Of a stretch of 64,000 nucleotides of DNA, positions 32,053 through 43,354 are shown piece after piece. Each line of letters starts with the position of its first letter. Position 1 is the stretch's first letter. Location: positions 70,874,891 to 70,938,890 of the forward strand of contig NC_134398.1 of the NCBI RefSeq assembly GCF_050003625.1, read 5' to 3'. The notes beneath the pieces were generated by a model. The model did not search any database. It worked only from the letters and a program-made list of their open reading frames with translations, and was not told the origin of the DNA. This DNA comes from Haematobia irritans. Taxonomy: Eukaryota; Arthropoda; Insecta; Diptera; Muscidae. The translations under genes and the position numbers were made by a program.

Positions 32053-33490
32053 ACTACATAATTATCGGTGATAAAATCTATATGCTATTTTCATTAAATA
32101 GTGGAATACTTTTATAAGTTGAATCGATTATAACACCTGTCTCGTATATTTGAATGCCCTCTTATCACCGCAATCATAACTTTTTTGGACCTAAACTACT
32201 ATACATAATAGCCTCAGTGTTAGTAATACCACTAATATCGATAGGTGCCGAAATATAAATAGCGACCTTAGCATATAGAGGAAATTTGAGATCATCGTTG
32301 GAAATGTCGAGATACGATAATAATGACCAATATGCATAAATTTGACCATTTAGATATGATGTGATGTTTGCGTGCATATATTGCCGTCATCATCCGCTTA
32401 GGTTTTGTTGGCCTACTGTGGTGCCTGGACCATTGCTCATACTAGATAACACATTCGATATAAGGGCATCAATGGTATTAACGATACCAATGCCGTTTTC
32501 ATTATCGGCCCCGCACCACATACATAGCTTTACAACCGCATGCATTCAATTTGAAGATTTTTATCTAAAATCATACTGCAGCCTAAGAAAGAGATAATTG
32601 TGAGAGATACCTTAATGTTACATTTACTTCACTAACAAGGAGAGTTGTTTGGTTTGCTCACATTCACACACAAACACACGCACCCATCATCTGGATCTAC
32701 CGTCCTTTGGATCGTTTTGTAACTCTCCGATACCTGTGGTATAAATTGATTAAAGTGCGATTAATCATAATCTTGTGTTTCATGTCATCATTGTCATGAT
32801 TATTGGTCTCCAGGTTGGTGGCAGTCATGTAATTGGTGAACACAACTCCTTTGGTGGTAGTGATAACATTTTCGTATTCCCATTCCGTTGTGGCGCATTC
32901 ACTCCCTCATGAATGGAACAGAGGCAAAGGATGATGCAAACCGTGAAATCTTAGTGCATTGCATGTGCCATCTTTTGTTCCCATGTTCTGGCTAAGGAAA
33001 AGCGCAATTTATGAAACAACCACCTAATAAAGTGTTAACGGAACGAGTCATCAAACCTCATTTGTATAGGTCGCAATTTCTTTTTGGCTTGGCCATTGCA
33101 TTACGAGATTCATCAGCATCATCATCGAAACAATATGGATTTGCATATCAGTTTATTACGTGCGAGTAACTACCAAAAAATGAATTTTGTTATTGTACTA
33201 AAACAAAAAATATGAGTGATGAAGCCTGTATTATTTTGGCGCAGCCTCAATGTCGCCTAATGAGACATTGTTCAATTGGATCACAGCAAAAATAACTTCC
33301 GAAAAAGTTGAATGTAAATACGCTTTGGTCGTATATTTACTTGGCGAATACGTTGTGGACCCAGGCACTGAAACCCCAATCCAAAGTAGCCGGGTTATAA
33401 CTAAATATTTTATATAACTCAACAATAACAGAGTAGGTACACATATTCAAGAATCACCGGATGGCATTATGGAGCAATCACGCACCGTAT
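32053..33490. other. Apparently unique sequence, no gene
   Basis: Higher complexity than its surroundings and without repeat landmarks I know. Open frames on both strands are at most 78 codons with no domain. CA-rich stretch ACACACAAACACACGCACCC near 32665. Possible non-coding or intronic host DNA. Confidence 0.4.
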
Positions 33491-33944
33491 TGGAATCACG
33501 GTTGCCAAAGTTGGTAGAATTCTACCAAAACTAGTCGATTTTTTACTGTTTGGTAGATTGGTAGAAAATTTTGGTAGATTTTGCAAAATATTGTTCTCCA
33601 ACTAAGAGGTACCTCCATTTTCTACAGAAATAAGATTTTGAAAAAAATCTATAGAAATAAAATTTTGTGAATTTTTTTTATAGAAATACAATTTTGTGAA
33701 AATTTTGTATAGAAATAATTTTTTTTGAGAAAATAATGATAAAATTTTGTGTAGAAATAAAATTTGGAAAAAGTAGTAGAAATTTTGACAAAATTTTTAT
33801 TCCTTTTGTTTGGGATTGTAGGTTTACTCTTCAATCATTATTGTTGCTTTTTATTTCAGCTTAAAAGAAATATGCTTCCATTTGGTTAGGCAATAGCCGA
33901 CTATCAAAACTTTTTTCGGGAGGTTCGAGTATAATTTACTTTTG

Positions 33945-34085
33945 GTTTAGTAGAGGATGCTGATGAGGAATGTGGTAATTCCGAAACATCTGTACATCCA
34001 ACCATCTTGGACTCTATAGGGCTTTGTCCAAATAAATTTGACAAGCATACTTGTCCTCTGCTTTTAAGCTAAAATCAAAAACAAC
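33945..34085 (+). mobile_element. Hammerhead-bearing fragment, copy 2
   Basis: Matches copy 1 from GAGGATGCTGATGAGGAATG through CCAACCATCTTG to TTTTAAGCTAAAATCAAAA, lacking the sequence upstream of the hammerhead. Confidence 0.6.
33955..33999 (+). ncRNA. Hammerhead ribozyme motif 3
   Basis: GGATG/CATCC stem I, CTGATGA (33960-33966), stem II GGAAT/ATTCC, GAAAC (33983-33987), loop ATCT, then GUA (33992-33994) as cleavage triplet, an allowed NUH. The distal half of stem I seen in motif 1 is missing because the upstream sequence is truncated, so loss of tertiary contact and weak activity are likely. Confidence 0.75.
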
Positions 34086-34228
34086 AATAACGAAATAAAA
34101 TTTTGACAAAAGTTTATATACAAATAACAACTAAATAAAATGTTAACAAATTTTCCTATATAAATAAGATGTTGAAATTTTCTAGAGAAATAAAATTTTC
34201 ATAAAATTTTCTATAAAAATAAAATTTT

Positions 34229-34737
34229 CGTGTTTTGTTTTTTATTGTTGGTTTGTACTTCTATCATATTTGTTGTTTTGATCTCAGCTTTAAAACAATT
34301 TTGTTGACTAAACTACAAGAGTAGCTTAAACAACAGAGGAAAGAATGTTTGTCAAATTTATTTGGGCAAAGCCCTATAGACTGCAAGATGGTTGGATGGA
34401 CGCACGTTTCGAAATTACCACATTCCTCATCAGCATACTCTACTTGCAGCAAAACTATCAACCAATTATCAGAATAAATTCAGGCAGTTCGCTAAACCCA
34501 AAGTGAACCACACTTGAACCTTCAGAAAAAAGGTTTACGATAGCCGGCTTATGCCGAAATAAATTCATACAAACATCTCTCTTTTCCTTTGCCACCATCA
34601 AATAATCGATTTGAGTGTTGTTGGCTGGGTTTATTTTGAGCGTGCTTCCTCTTACTTCATTCGTGTTTTGTTTTTTATTGTTGGTTTGTACTTCAATCAT
34701 ATTTGTTGTTTTGATCTCAGCTTTAAAACCATTTTGA
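34229..34737 (-). mobile_element. Hammerhead-bearing element, copy 3, 1.2 tandem units of 433 bp
   Basis: About 75 bp (plus strand CGTGTTTTGTTTTTTATTGT then GATCTCAGCTTTAAAAC) occurs at 34229-34303 and again at 34662-34736, an exact 433-bp offset, so a tandem start of a second unit is present. The unit holds the hammerhead at 34381-34449 (minus). The minus strand also has an 80-codon open stretch (34458-34700) with no domain recognised. Tandem units bounded by hammerheads are the arrangement of Penelope-like pseudo-LTRs and retrozymes. Confidence 0.65.
34381..34449 (-). ncRNA. Hammerhead ribozyme motif 4
   Basis: Minus strand: distal stem I CTGCAAG (34449-34443) with CTTGCAG (34387-34381), proximal stem I GTATG/CATCC with one mismatch, CTGATGA, stem II GGAAT/ATTTC with a G-U pair, GAAAC, loop GTGC, GUC. 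Same architecture as motif 1. Confidence 0.8.
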
Positions 34738-35130
34738 TAAAATTTTCTATAAAAATATAAATTTGATAAAATTTTCTATAGGAATAAAATTTTGAGAAAT
34801 TTTCTATAGAAATAAAATTTGTAGAAATTTATATAGAAATAAAGTTTTGAAAAATGTTTCTATAGAACTAAAATGTTACTTTTTTTTAATAAAATATTCA
34901 AAAAATTGTCGCTAGATGGAGAGATCAAAATGTACAGTATTGCAAATACTGAAATAAACTTCTAAAATAAAGTAATAAAATATTTCGATCGATTTTTTTT
35001 TTTTCATACTAACAACAAAAATTTTATCAAAAAATTCAGAATAACGATTTTTTTTAAGTTTCGGTTTTTCGGTTTTTGGTAAAATTGTCTTCAAATTTTG
35101 GTAGATTATTTTGGCACAAGTGGCAACCAA

Positions 35131-35550
35131 ATGCGGCAGCATCAGCATTATATGAGAACATGCCGATTAGAGCTCGGCCGATGGCGATGTTCGGCAAAAA
35201 AGCAATAATCGGCCGAAATCAATTATTTTCTTCAAATTTGTAATTAAACAAATTTGATGTGTTTTAGTCAATATTAGCATATATTTTTTCAATGAAGGCA
35301 TACAAACAACAATAAAAGAACTAGAACTAACAGACAAATTCAACACTGGGACAATTCAATATGAAATAAATTATTCAAAAAGCTTCGGCTTCCTTAATCG
35401 CCGTCTTGACGCTGAAGGCCGATACATGGCCTTTTATCGATTTTTGGCCAAAACAAAATATCAAGTGACTTGCTTTTCGACATAGAGGAACCAAAATCAA
35501 TTTTCTTTCGTTTGGAATACGAATTTTACAGAGCACGAATTTTATTATCA
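35131..35550. other. Unassigned spacer
   Basis: Contains CGGCCGATGGCGATGTTCGG and a short open stretch on the minus strand (35375-35578) without recognisable domain. The last part, towards 35558, merges into the transposase relic. Confidence 0.3.
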
Positions 35551-35557
35551 AAATGCG

Positions 35558-36950
35558 TGCTCTGTTAAGAAAGTTCATCGCGCGCTTCTTCCATTTTATG
35601 ATCAGTTTAATCGAACTACTGAAACGGCTATTTGGCTATATTGCAGCTGTATCGGTCAGTTTTAATGATGACCACCAATCATAGATTCGTAGACGTCCGG
35701 AGAAATTAAACATCCGTTATTCCACATTTTGCGGAAGGATTTAGGTGTGAAGTCTTTCAAAATACAGGTGGTGCAAGAAGCCGAACGGCATACTGCAACG
35801 CAGAATTTTTGGTGAATGGGCTCTTGGAAAGTTGTCCGAAGATCCACTGTTTTACTGAAAAATTGTGCAACGAAGCTCGTTTTTAGCTCAGCGAGTACGT
35901 AGATAAGTAGGATTATCAATCTTGGAGTGAAGATCAGCCAGAAGCATTGCCAAAGGTACCAATATATCCAAAAACAGTCACAGTTTGGAGCGGTTTATGA
36001 GCTGGTGGATGTTTTTTGCCCAAAATGCAAGGCTTGATCGGTCAATGGACCGCTTACAACAATTTAACGCCTTTATATCATTTTTGTGGGGCTATGTTAA
36101 AGCTCATGTCTATACAGACAAGCTCGCTTCAATTGACGCACACTGGAAAAATATTGTCGTGAGGTCAAAGATTTCATGTCTTTGGAATACGAATGCAAAT
36201 TTTGCTTAGCATAGAAGACGCATTTCTCTAATATAAAGTTATTTTCCTTGTCCAAAAGTCGATAAACTTTTAAATGAAGTCGTATTGTCCTTATAATTGA
36301 GTGATTTGACTTAAAAATGGGTATCATGACATAAAAGCCAAAATTTTTGGGCTATGGTCAACTTGACTTTAATAATTCAGAAAAATGCTTTAAAATTAAT
36401 AAAATTGTCTTTAAATTTGTTGTCTTTTTGCATATTGACTACAAAGCAAAAAATTTTTCAAAAATAGGACATGTTTTTCAATACTTTATTTTAAAGGCGT
36501 TTTTAACTTGAAACATAGCATAATTTCAACTGGAAGTCGAGTCTGAATTTGGAAAATAAAGTTGTCGTTATCTCGTTTTTAAAGGGCTTTGCTAGCATAT
36601 GAAAAAAAGCTGAAAAAACGAAAAATTAAAATTTGCTTCCTAGAAGCAAGTACACAAAACCCAAATTTAAAAGAGAATTGTGTCTTAAAAGTATCCTTAC
36701 TTGTATTCTCCGCTTCTGTGGATCGGAATCAATACCAAAATTTTAAAGTAAAGACAAAATCTTTGGAACCGGGTATGTTTTTTTCAGTGCATTGGGAGAC
36801 ATCATTGAAGCATTTATTCCTGAGATACCGCCCAAAATGTTGGAAAAAGTATGCCATAATTGGTCTAAGTAGATGAACCATTTGAGGGGCAGTCGTGGTC
36901 AACATTTGCATGAAATAATCTTCAAAAAAAGTTCAAACTATTTTTGAAAC
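35558..36950 (+). pseudogene. Old rosa-like transposase relic, retaining DNA-binding region, split by a MITE
   Basis: Readable in shifting frames: ACSVKKVHRALLPFYDQFNR (35555 on) corresponds to the helix-turn-helix part (QCSVRNVFRAL) that the two young copies have lost. Then come WSEDQPEALPKVPI with TVTVW, FLWGYVKAHVYTDKLASIDA, and after the MITE LGDIIEAFIPEIPPKMLEKV, MNHLRGSRGQHLHEIIFKK. Many stops and deletions, including the region of the second catalytic Asp. The C-terminal LRGSRGQHL matches LRRSRGQHL of the young copies, so it is the same family at greater age. Confidence 0.75.
36141..36789 (+). mobile_element. MITE family A, copy 3, in the rosa-like relic, CA flanks
   Basis: CACTGGAAAAATATTGTCG to TTTTTTCAGTG. 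The flanking dinucleotides are CA on both sides (36139-36140, 36790-36791), not TA. Removing it joins LASIDA to LGDIIEA in frame, which confirms the insertion point. Confidence 0.8.
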
Positions 36951-37132
36951 TTACTTGGAATAAAAAAATGAATTGGACTTTTGAAAATTTGAAAAAAAAA
37001 ATTAAATAAAATTCTTCCAATCTAGCCTAACTTACATTAAGTTATGTTGTACAACAATCAATATGAAATACGATATTAAGTAAATATAGATGTATTATAC
37101 ATTAAATTAAGCTTGAGATCCGTGCTACGAAC

Positions 37133-37785
37133 TCTGAAAAAAGTGAACCCACCAGGAAAGAAAATTTTAATTAATTTTAGAAAAATTAGATTAATTTTAG
37201 AAATTTTTAACTAAACTGTATTAAAAACGCAGATGTCCCTCCAATTTCACAAAAATAAGTAAATAATTTTCGACAAATTCAAGAAAATTTATTAAAGAAA
37301 GAAAATTTCGAAGTTTGAAAGAAAAAATTGAAGTTAAAAATTATAAAAATGGCTTTAGTGCCATACGAAGTTCATGATGGACGCATTATTGGTAACATTT
37401 ATAAATTTTAAAAAATTCTGAACTAATTTGTGGGAGACACGAATTTAGTTAATCTTTATGCTTTATTTGTGTAGAATTTTTTCTTCTGTTTTAGTTAATT
37501 TAACTAACGTATGCAAAAAAGTATTAAAGTCATGCAAAACTTTCCTAAAAAGTAGTAATTCCATGAAATAAAATATCATTAAATCGGCTTTAGTGAAATA
37601 TAGGGTTCACTTTTTTTTAGTGCATTCTCTCCGATTAACTTTAACAGAAAAATTGTCAGCAGTTAAGTTCTTAACTGTATTATGGAATATATAGGCAAGA
37701 TGACAAATATTTCCGTAGTACGGTTTAAAAGTTCGTTCGTAAACGTAGCACTAACGAAGCTTCATGAAAATGGGGGTAAAGCCAA
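37133..37785. mobile_element. MITE family E copy 2 followed directly by foldback F copy 2
   Basis: 37133-37622: CTGAAAAAAGTGAACCCACC to GTTCACTTTTTTTTAGTG with the CATACGAAGTTCATGATGGA core. 37626-37785: GATTAACTTTAAC through AGGCAAGATGACAAAT to CTTCATGAAAATGGGGG, the right two-thirds of the foldback element at 14093-14311. Confidence 0.6.
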
Positions 37786-38813
37786 TTTAACTCTATTTTA
37801 GTCCATTGAATTATTTTGTTTGAGAAAGTTTCCTTGAATTTATTTTTTTTTACATTTTTTGCGTACCTCAGTTAAAAGATCCAAAGAAAAAAATTCTTAA
37901 TTTAATCCCGAAAATATTAAGTACAGATTTCTTATTTTCAATAGTGCTTGGGCTTCCTTTAAGTACGGGAGGGGCTTGATTCAAGCTCCACTAGGCTCTA
38001 TTTAATCCTAATCTGTACTTGATTTAATCCGCATTTAAGCTTATATTAAACCCAATTAGCGCTTAACTTGAGGCAAAAGAAATTTGTTTTAAGCGGAATC
38101 AGGGCTTGGATCAATCTTTTTTATTCTTGAATATAATCCTACCATACTTGTTTCAAAAACGATCTGTTCTTGGTTAATCCAGAACCGTATTCGATATTAT
38201 TTTAAATGCGCTTGATTTTAATATAATTTGTACTTGAAACAGACGTAAAATAAGAAAATGCATTATACAGATAATACACCTAGGTGAAGACCTACATATA
38301 TTTATAATATTTGTAATTGATTAAAGTACAAAATACATTTTATTAATAAATATAAATAATACAATGTAAAATAAAAGATATATATTTATGTATTTTTATT
38401 TACCAAATCGGAAGTTCTTGTATAGAGAAAATTTGGACCAGGAAGCAAGAAACTCGGCGGAATTCAACTAGGGCGCCCGAATCCAATGACGCTCTGTTCA
38501 AGTACTCCTTGAAGCTTTAATAACTTCTTATGTTTCGTTTGATTGGAATTGTGGAGGAGGCCCGTCGCCTTTTTCACAAGTTTCCACATTAATTTCTATT
38601 TCCATACCTTAAATGTATACAAAATGATTTTGAGAAGTTGTAAAATAAGGAGTAATATAAAAAATATTTCAAAACATACAATAATTAAAACAATTATTTC
38701 TATAAAAAGATGTGGCGACTTTTGGGTCCACTGCATGACTTGAATATGGCCGATATTATTCTTGTTATACCAACGACAAATATTTACTTGTTATGTATGT
38801 AGACTTTTGCTTA
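37786..38813. repeat. AT-rich dispersed repeat remnants
   Basis: 37880-37990 resembles 19750-19850. 38570-38610 (TTTCCACATTAATTTCTATT) resembles the 3' end of the Jockey-type LINE at 2404-2435 and may be a 3' scrap of a related element. No gene. Confidence 0.35.
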
Positions 38814-38815
38814 TA

Positions 38816-39736
38816 AAGGGTGATTCTTTTGAGGTTAGGATTTTCATGCATTAGTATTTGACAGATCACGTGGGATTTCAGACATGGTGTCAAAGAGAAA
38901 GATGCTCAGTATGCTTTGACATTTCATCATGAATAGACTTACTAACGAGCAACGCTTGCAAATCATTGAATTTTATTACCAAAATCAGTGTTCGGTTCGA
39001 AATGTGTTTCGCGCTTTACGATGAGGCTCATTTCTGGTTGAATGGCTACGTAAATAAGCAAAATTGCCGCATTTGGAGTGAAGAGCAACCAGAAGCCGTT
39101 CAAGAACTGCCCATGCATCCCGAAAAATGCACTGTTTGGTGTGGTTTGTACGCTGGTGGAATCATTGGACCGTATTTTTTCAAAGATGCTGTTGGACGCA
39201 ACGTTACGGTGAATGGCGATCGCTATCGTTCGATGCTAACAAACTTTTTGTTGCCAAAAATGGAAGAACTGAACTTGGTTGACATGTGGTTTCAACAAGA
39301 TGGCGCTACATGCCACACAGCTCGCGATTCTATGGCCATTTTGAGGGAAAACTTCGGAGAACAATTCATCTCAAGAAATGGACCGGTAAGTTGGCCACCA
39401 AGATCATGCGATTTGACGCCTTTAGACTATTTTTTGTGGGGCTACGTCAAGTCTAAAGTCTACAGAAATAAGCCAGCAACTATTCCAGCTTTGGAAGACA
39501 ACATTTCCGAAGAAATTCGGGCTATTCCGGCCGAAATGCTCGAAAAAGTTGCCCAAAATTGGACTTTCCGAATGGACCACCTAAGACGCAGCCGCGGTCA
39601 ACATTTAAATGAAATTATCTTCAAAAAGTAAATGTCATGGACCAATCTAACGTTTCAAATAAAGAACCGATGAGATTTTGTAAATTTTATGCGTTTAAAA
39701 AAAAAAAAGTTATCAAGCTCTTAACAAATCACCCTT
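38816..39736 (+). mobile_element. rosa-like (DD41D) Tc1/mariner transposon, copy 2
   Basis: Same termini as copy 1 (AAGGGTGATTCTTTTGAG and AAGGGTGATTTGTTAAG), TA at 38814-38815 and 39737-39738, 921 bp, opposite orientation to copy 1. Noncoding ends and coding part look identical by eye over long stretches. It is immediately followed (39743) by the Tc1-like element. Confidence 0.9.
38929..39631 (+). pseudogene. rosa-like DD41D transposase lacking its DNA-binding domain (copy 2)
   Basis: The ATG at 38929 gives MNRLTNEQRLQIIEFYYQNQ then CSVRNVFRAL and a frameshift to stop at the deletion junction (GCGCTTTACGATGAGG). The catalytic part is open from about 38966 in the next frame, YDEAHFWLNG through WFQQDGATCH and CDLTPLDYFLWG to NEIIFKK. 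From DEAHFW onward, 203 residues are identical to copy 1. It keeps 11 more N-terminal residues than copy 1, so the deletions are independent. No functional transposase is expected. Confidence 0.88.
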
Positions 39737-39744
39737 TAGATGTA

Positions 39745-41190
39745 CAGTGGCGTGCAGAAATGAGTACAAAAATATTTTTTTCATTTCTAAACGTATAAAG
39801 AAGCAGCAATAAAGAAACTCAAAATAATTTTATTTTTCCTTCAATTCTAAATAAAAACACAAAAAACTCAAAACAAAAAGTAAAGAATTCAGAGAGATAA
39901 ATAAACATAATAGAAAAACTCGCATTTACTCAATTTTGCACTTTTGATGTACTCGGCATAAAACCAAAATATACGGTTAGTTTTATATTTTTGTCTTTCT
40001 TTATGATCAGTAATATAACCTTGTGTTTAGAAAGCAAAGTAATATAATTTTGCTTGTAAGAGTCTTTATTCGAAGTTTACTGCAATAATATCAAGTAAAA
40101 ATTAAAACGAAAAAGTTATCGCGCAATGTGGAGGACAATATAGTTTCCTTATCTAATAATGGGCCTTCATCGCGGAAAATAGCCAAGGAACTAAATATAA
40201 GTCAGTCTGTGGTCATTCGCGTCCAAAAAAATACGAAATGCTATTCCCAAAGAGCCGCAGAACAAGTCCGTAACCCCGAAAAATACTACTGTTGCCAAAA
40301 ATAAGCACGTTAGTGAATGGACAGCAAGGCGAGGGCTCCACCATATTGGTTATGTTTCAGCTGTAAAAACTAAACCTGCATTGTTCGAATAGAATCAATG
40401 AAGTTTGCAAGAGAGCATAAAAATTGGACGATAGATGACTGGAAACGTGTTATGAATCAAAATGTAACCGTTTCCAATCGGACGGTAAACAATATTGCTG
40501 GCGTCGTCTTGGTGATACCATTCAACGCCACCATATTAAGCAGACTGTGAAGCATGGTGGTGGAAGCATCATGGTTTGGGTCTGCTTCACTTGGGGACAC
40601 ATTGGGCCATTTCAGAAAATTGATGGTATAATGAAGAAGGAAGAGTACCTCGCCATTTTGCAGACTCATCTTCCCGTGTTTGTTGGCAAGAGTGCCTATC
40701 CTGAAGATGAAGTCGTATTTCAACAGGATTGTGATCCGAAGCATAGTGCAAAAATAGTGAAAAATGGCTTAGTGAGCAAAAGTTTCAAGTGATGAATTGG
40801 CCAGAGCAAAGCCCCGACCTCAACCCGATTGAGAATTTATGGTCAATCTTGGGGAGACGCTGGGATTGTACAAATCAGCTCCATCAAAATTAGAAGATCT
40901 GTGGGAACGAATGCAGCTTGGGTGGCAGAATATACCAGATGAAATTATACAGGAATTGGTTGAAAGTATGCCAAAACGTATAAATATGATATTAAAATAT
41001 AAAGGGTTATGGACCAAGTACTAGAAAATGTTCCAACTGACACCGGTGTAGAAAAGTGCAAAATTGAGTACATGCGAGTATTTTTTGTTATGTTTATTTA
41101 TCTCTCTGAATTCTTTACTTTTTGTTTTGAGTTTTTTTTTTTGTTTTATTTAGAATTGAAGAAGGAATAAAGGAAAAATAAAATAAGCCA
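39745..41190 (+). mobile_element. Long-TIR Tc1-like transposon relic
   Basis: Starts CAGTGGCGTGCAGAAATGAG after TA (39743-39744). A long inverted repeat lies at 39820-39960 and 41050-41175: left CTCAAAACAAAAAGTAAAGA and GAGAGATAAATAAACATAA, right the reverse complement. The outermost right end is lost. Long internal inverted repeats occur in several Tc1-group lineages. The transposase inside is broken. Confidence 0.75.
40110..41023 (+). pseudogene. Tc1-like DD34E transposase, degenerate
   Basis: Blocks in different frames: SRKIAKELNISQSVVIRVQK (DNA-binding helix-turn-helix), WTARRGLHHIGY, HGGGSIMVWVCFTWGHIGPF (GGGS-MVW is typical of Tc1), VVFQQDCDPKHSAK (second catalytic Asp), WPEQSPDLNPIENLW (third acidic residue is Glu) and QNIPDEIIQELVESMPKRI. 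Several stops between them. The catalytic part 40547-40792 is the longest open piece. Confidence 0.82.
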
Positions 41191-41329
41191 AAGTCGGCTT
41201 ATGATAGCAAATCAAATGCAAGCCAAACATTAAGCACACACACACGATGCTCTGGGGTCGATGAGAACATCGAGAGGAAAAACTCTATTTTGTACTCTCA
41301 GTACCTAACTCTCACAGACAAATTAAGTA

Positions 41330-41520
41330 ACAGTTTTCTTGTTTTAACTCAAAACAAGCTTAAATCAAACTTTAAGTCATTGAATTGCACAAATAAGCAC
41401 ATTCTTTACTTATTATGAGTATAACTTAGTATTTGCGTACTTAAAATTTTAAGAACGCATTCAGGCTAAACCTAAGAATTTGAAACTTGATTTTAGAAAT
41501 CTAATTTTCTTTGGGTGTAG
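41330..41520. repeat. Dispersed repeat fragment, partner of 22170-22310
   Basis: Shares TTACTTATTATGAGTATAAC, GCATTCAGGCTAAACCTAAG and GAAACTTGATTTTAGAAATC in order. No coding region. Confidence 0.4.
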
Positions 41521-42219
41521 GTGTACACATTTATTTTATTTTTAAATTTCGTCCGAAAAATTGAATGGTTACTATAACCCATTGTGAATTTTCCTATGAT
41601 ACTATTGGACAACGATTAATGTTAATGGTTTTAATTTAATTAAAAGCCCTTAAAAGTATGAATAACATATATGACTATTCACTTAAAAAGACTTTATAAT
41701 TAAAAAGGCTTGCATTCTAAAACAAAACTTGGTTAAGAAATAATAAAAAAGAAATAAGAAAGTGCACTCAGAAAAAAATAACCCCTTCTTTAAGTTAAAA
41801 TGAACTGATTGTGAAAAAAGTTGAACTTCGTATAGCGCCAAAGACATTTTTATTTGTTTAAACGATGTGATTTTCGTAGAAATTAGGTAGAATGCATTCC
41901 ATATATTAGTTAACATTTTCCTATATTTATGTACCACTATACTACAGAATGAAAAAATTTAACCGAATTGAATTCATATATGGAATAATTTTATTGAACT
42001 TTTTTCATTCATTTGGACAAATCTTACATATTTTTGGTAAACCTTTTACTTCAAAATTAGAACTGCTTATCTTCGTTTTTAAATACAATTTTATTTATTC
42101 ATATAGGCAAATTTTTCTTCAATAAAAAACATGTTTTATTAATATATTAAATATATTTATTAAGAATCAACAGCATCGAAATATTAGTTTATTATTCCAC
42201 TATTTCCAATTTCCATGTA

Positions 42220-42529
42220 GGTTAGGTTAGGTTAGACTTAGACTATTCAGTCCATTGTGATACCACATTGGTGAACTTCTCTCTCTGAGTGCTGCCCGAT
42301 TCCATGTTAAGCTCAATGACCTTCTTTTTATAGCCGAGTCCGAACGGCGTTCCACATTGCAGTGAAACCACTTAGAGAAGCTTTGAAACCCTCAAAAATG
42401 TCACCAGCATTACTGAGGTGGGATAATCCACCGCTGAAAAACCTTTTGGTGTTCGGTCGAAGCAGGAATCGAACCCACGACCTTGTGTATGCAAGGCGGG
42501 CATGCTAACCATTGCACCACGGTGGCTCC
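42220..42529 (-). mobile_element. tRNA-derived SINE, full-length, 14-bp TSD
   Basis: Minus strand: tRNA-like head GTGGTGCAATGGTTAGCATG (A box) and GGGTTCGATTCC (B box), a body with CCGAACACCAAAAGGTTTTT, then GTGGTATCACAATGGACTGA and a (TAACC)n tail. Flanked by CCAATTTCCATGTA (42206-42219) and CCAATTTTCATGTA (42530-42543), a 14-bp duplication with one change. Transcribed by Pol III and mobilised in trans by a LINE. Its end ATGGACTGAATAGTCTAAG is shared with the I-type LINE at 3104-6622, the likely partner type. Confidence 0.85.
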
Positions 42530-43354
42530 CCAATTTTCATGTAATGTTATCAACAGTAAAACGTAATTTTTTTCTTCTTGTACCTTTCACTTTTAATAAG
42601 TTGCTGCATAACGAGTTTGTCCATCTTTTACAATTTCAATGCCTACAAATATAAAAAATAAACCAATTTTTTTACAAAAGGTAATCGTCCTGGATGTTAC
42701 CTGATGAATGAAGGGGTTGTTATTCTGTTGGTGTTTTCTTTCTTTGTACACCATCATGAATATTGATAGACTTATTGTTTGTTATTTATTTTTAATAATT
42801 TTTATTTTTTATTTTATTTTACTATATTATTTATTTTATTTTACTATATTATTTTTTAACAATCTCTCCATATACCATAACAACGCGATTCCAACTAAAA
42901 ACCCACGCGCAAAAATATAGATTATATCGATGACAGGTATCGATTACAGGTAGATATAGGAAAATTTCCTATATTATAACAAGTATGTTTCCTTAAGTTT
43001 TGAACGGATTGAATATTTCATAGTACACGCAAAGAAAAAAAACGTTTGGAAAGCATGTACCGAAAACGTTTTTCTTTTGTTAGAGTTTTTTGAATTGCTA
43101 CGAAACTTTTAAACATTTATCACAAAAAAATTCGTTTGTTACAAAATTTTTATTTTTTTCAATAAAAAAAGTTATTTTTGAAATAACACCACAGTCCATT
43201 TCATTTATATCAAACACTGTTCTTTTCTGACTTTAGGTCTTTAATAAGACACTTTTTACAGTTCAAAATTTAATATACTACACTGTAATGTTGAACATTT
43301 TTTCGGAATCTTCCGAACATATCTGTATATGTAAAAAAAACCAAAAAAAAACTT

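Larger units (their letters stand above)
33500..35130. repeat. TTGGTAGAATTCTACCAA-bounded AT repeat region
   Basis: Starts GTTGCCAAAGTTGGTAGAATTC and ends ATTTTGGTAGATTATTTTGG followed by GTGGCAAC, an inverted pair. The filling is AT minisatellite (33600-33830, 34085-34225, 34737-34880) around two hammerhead-bearing insertions. The analogous block at 17280-17710 has the same boundary words. Confidence 0.5.
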
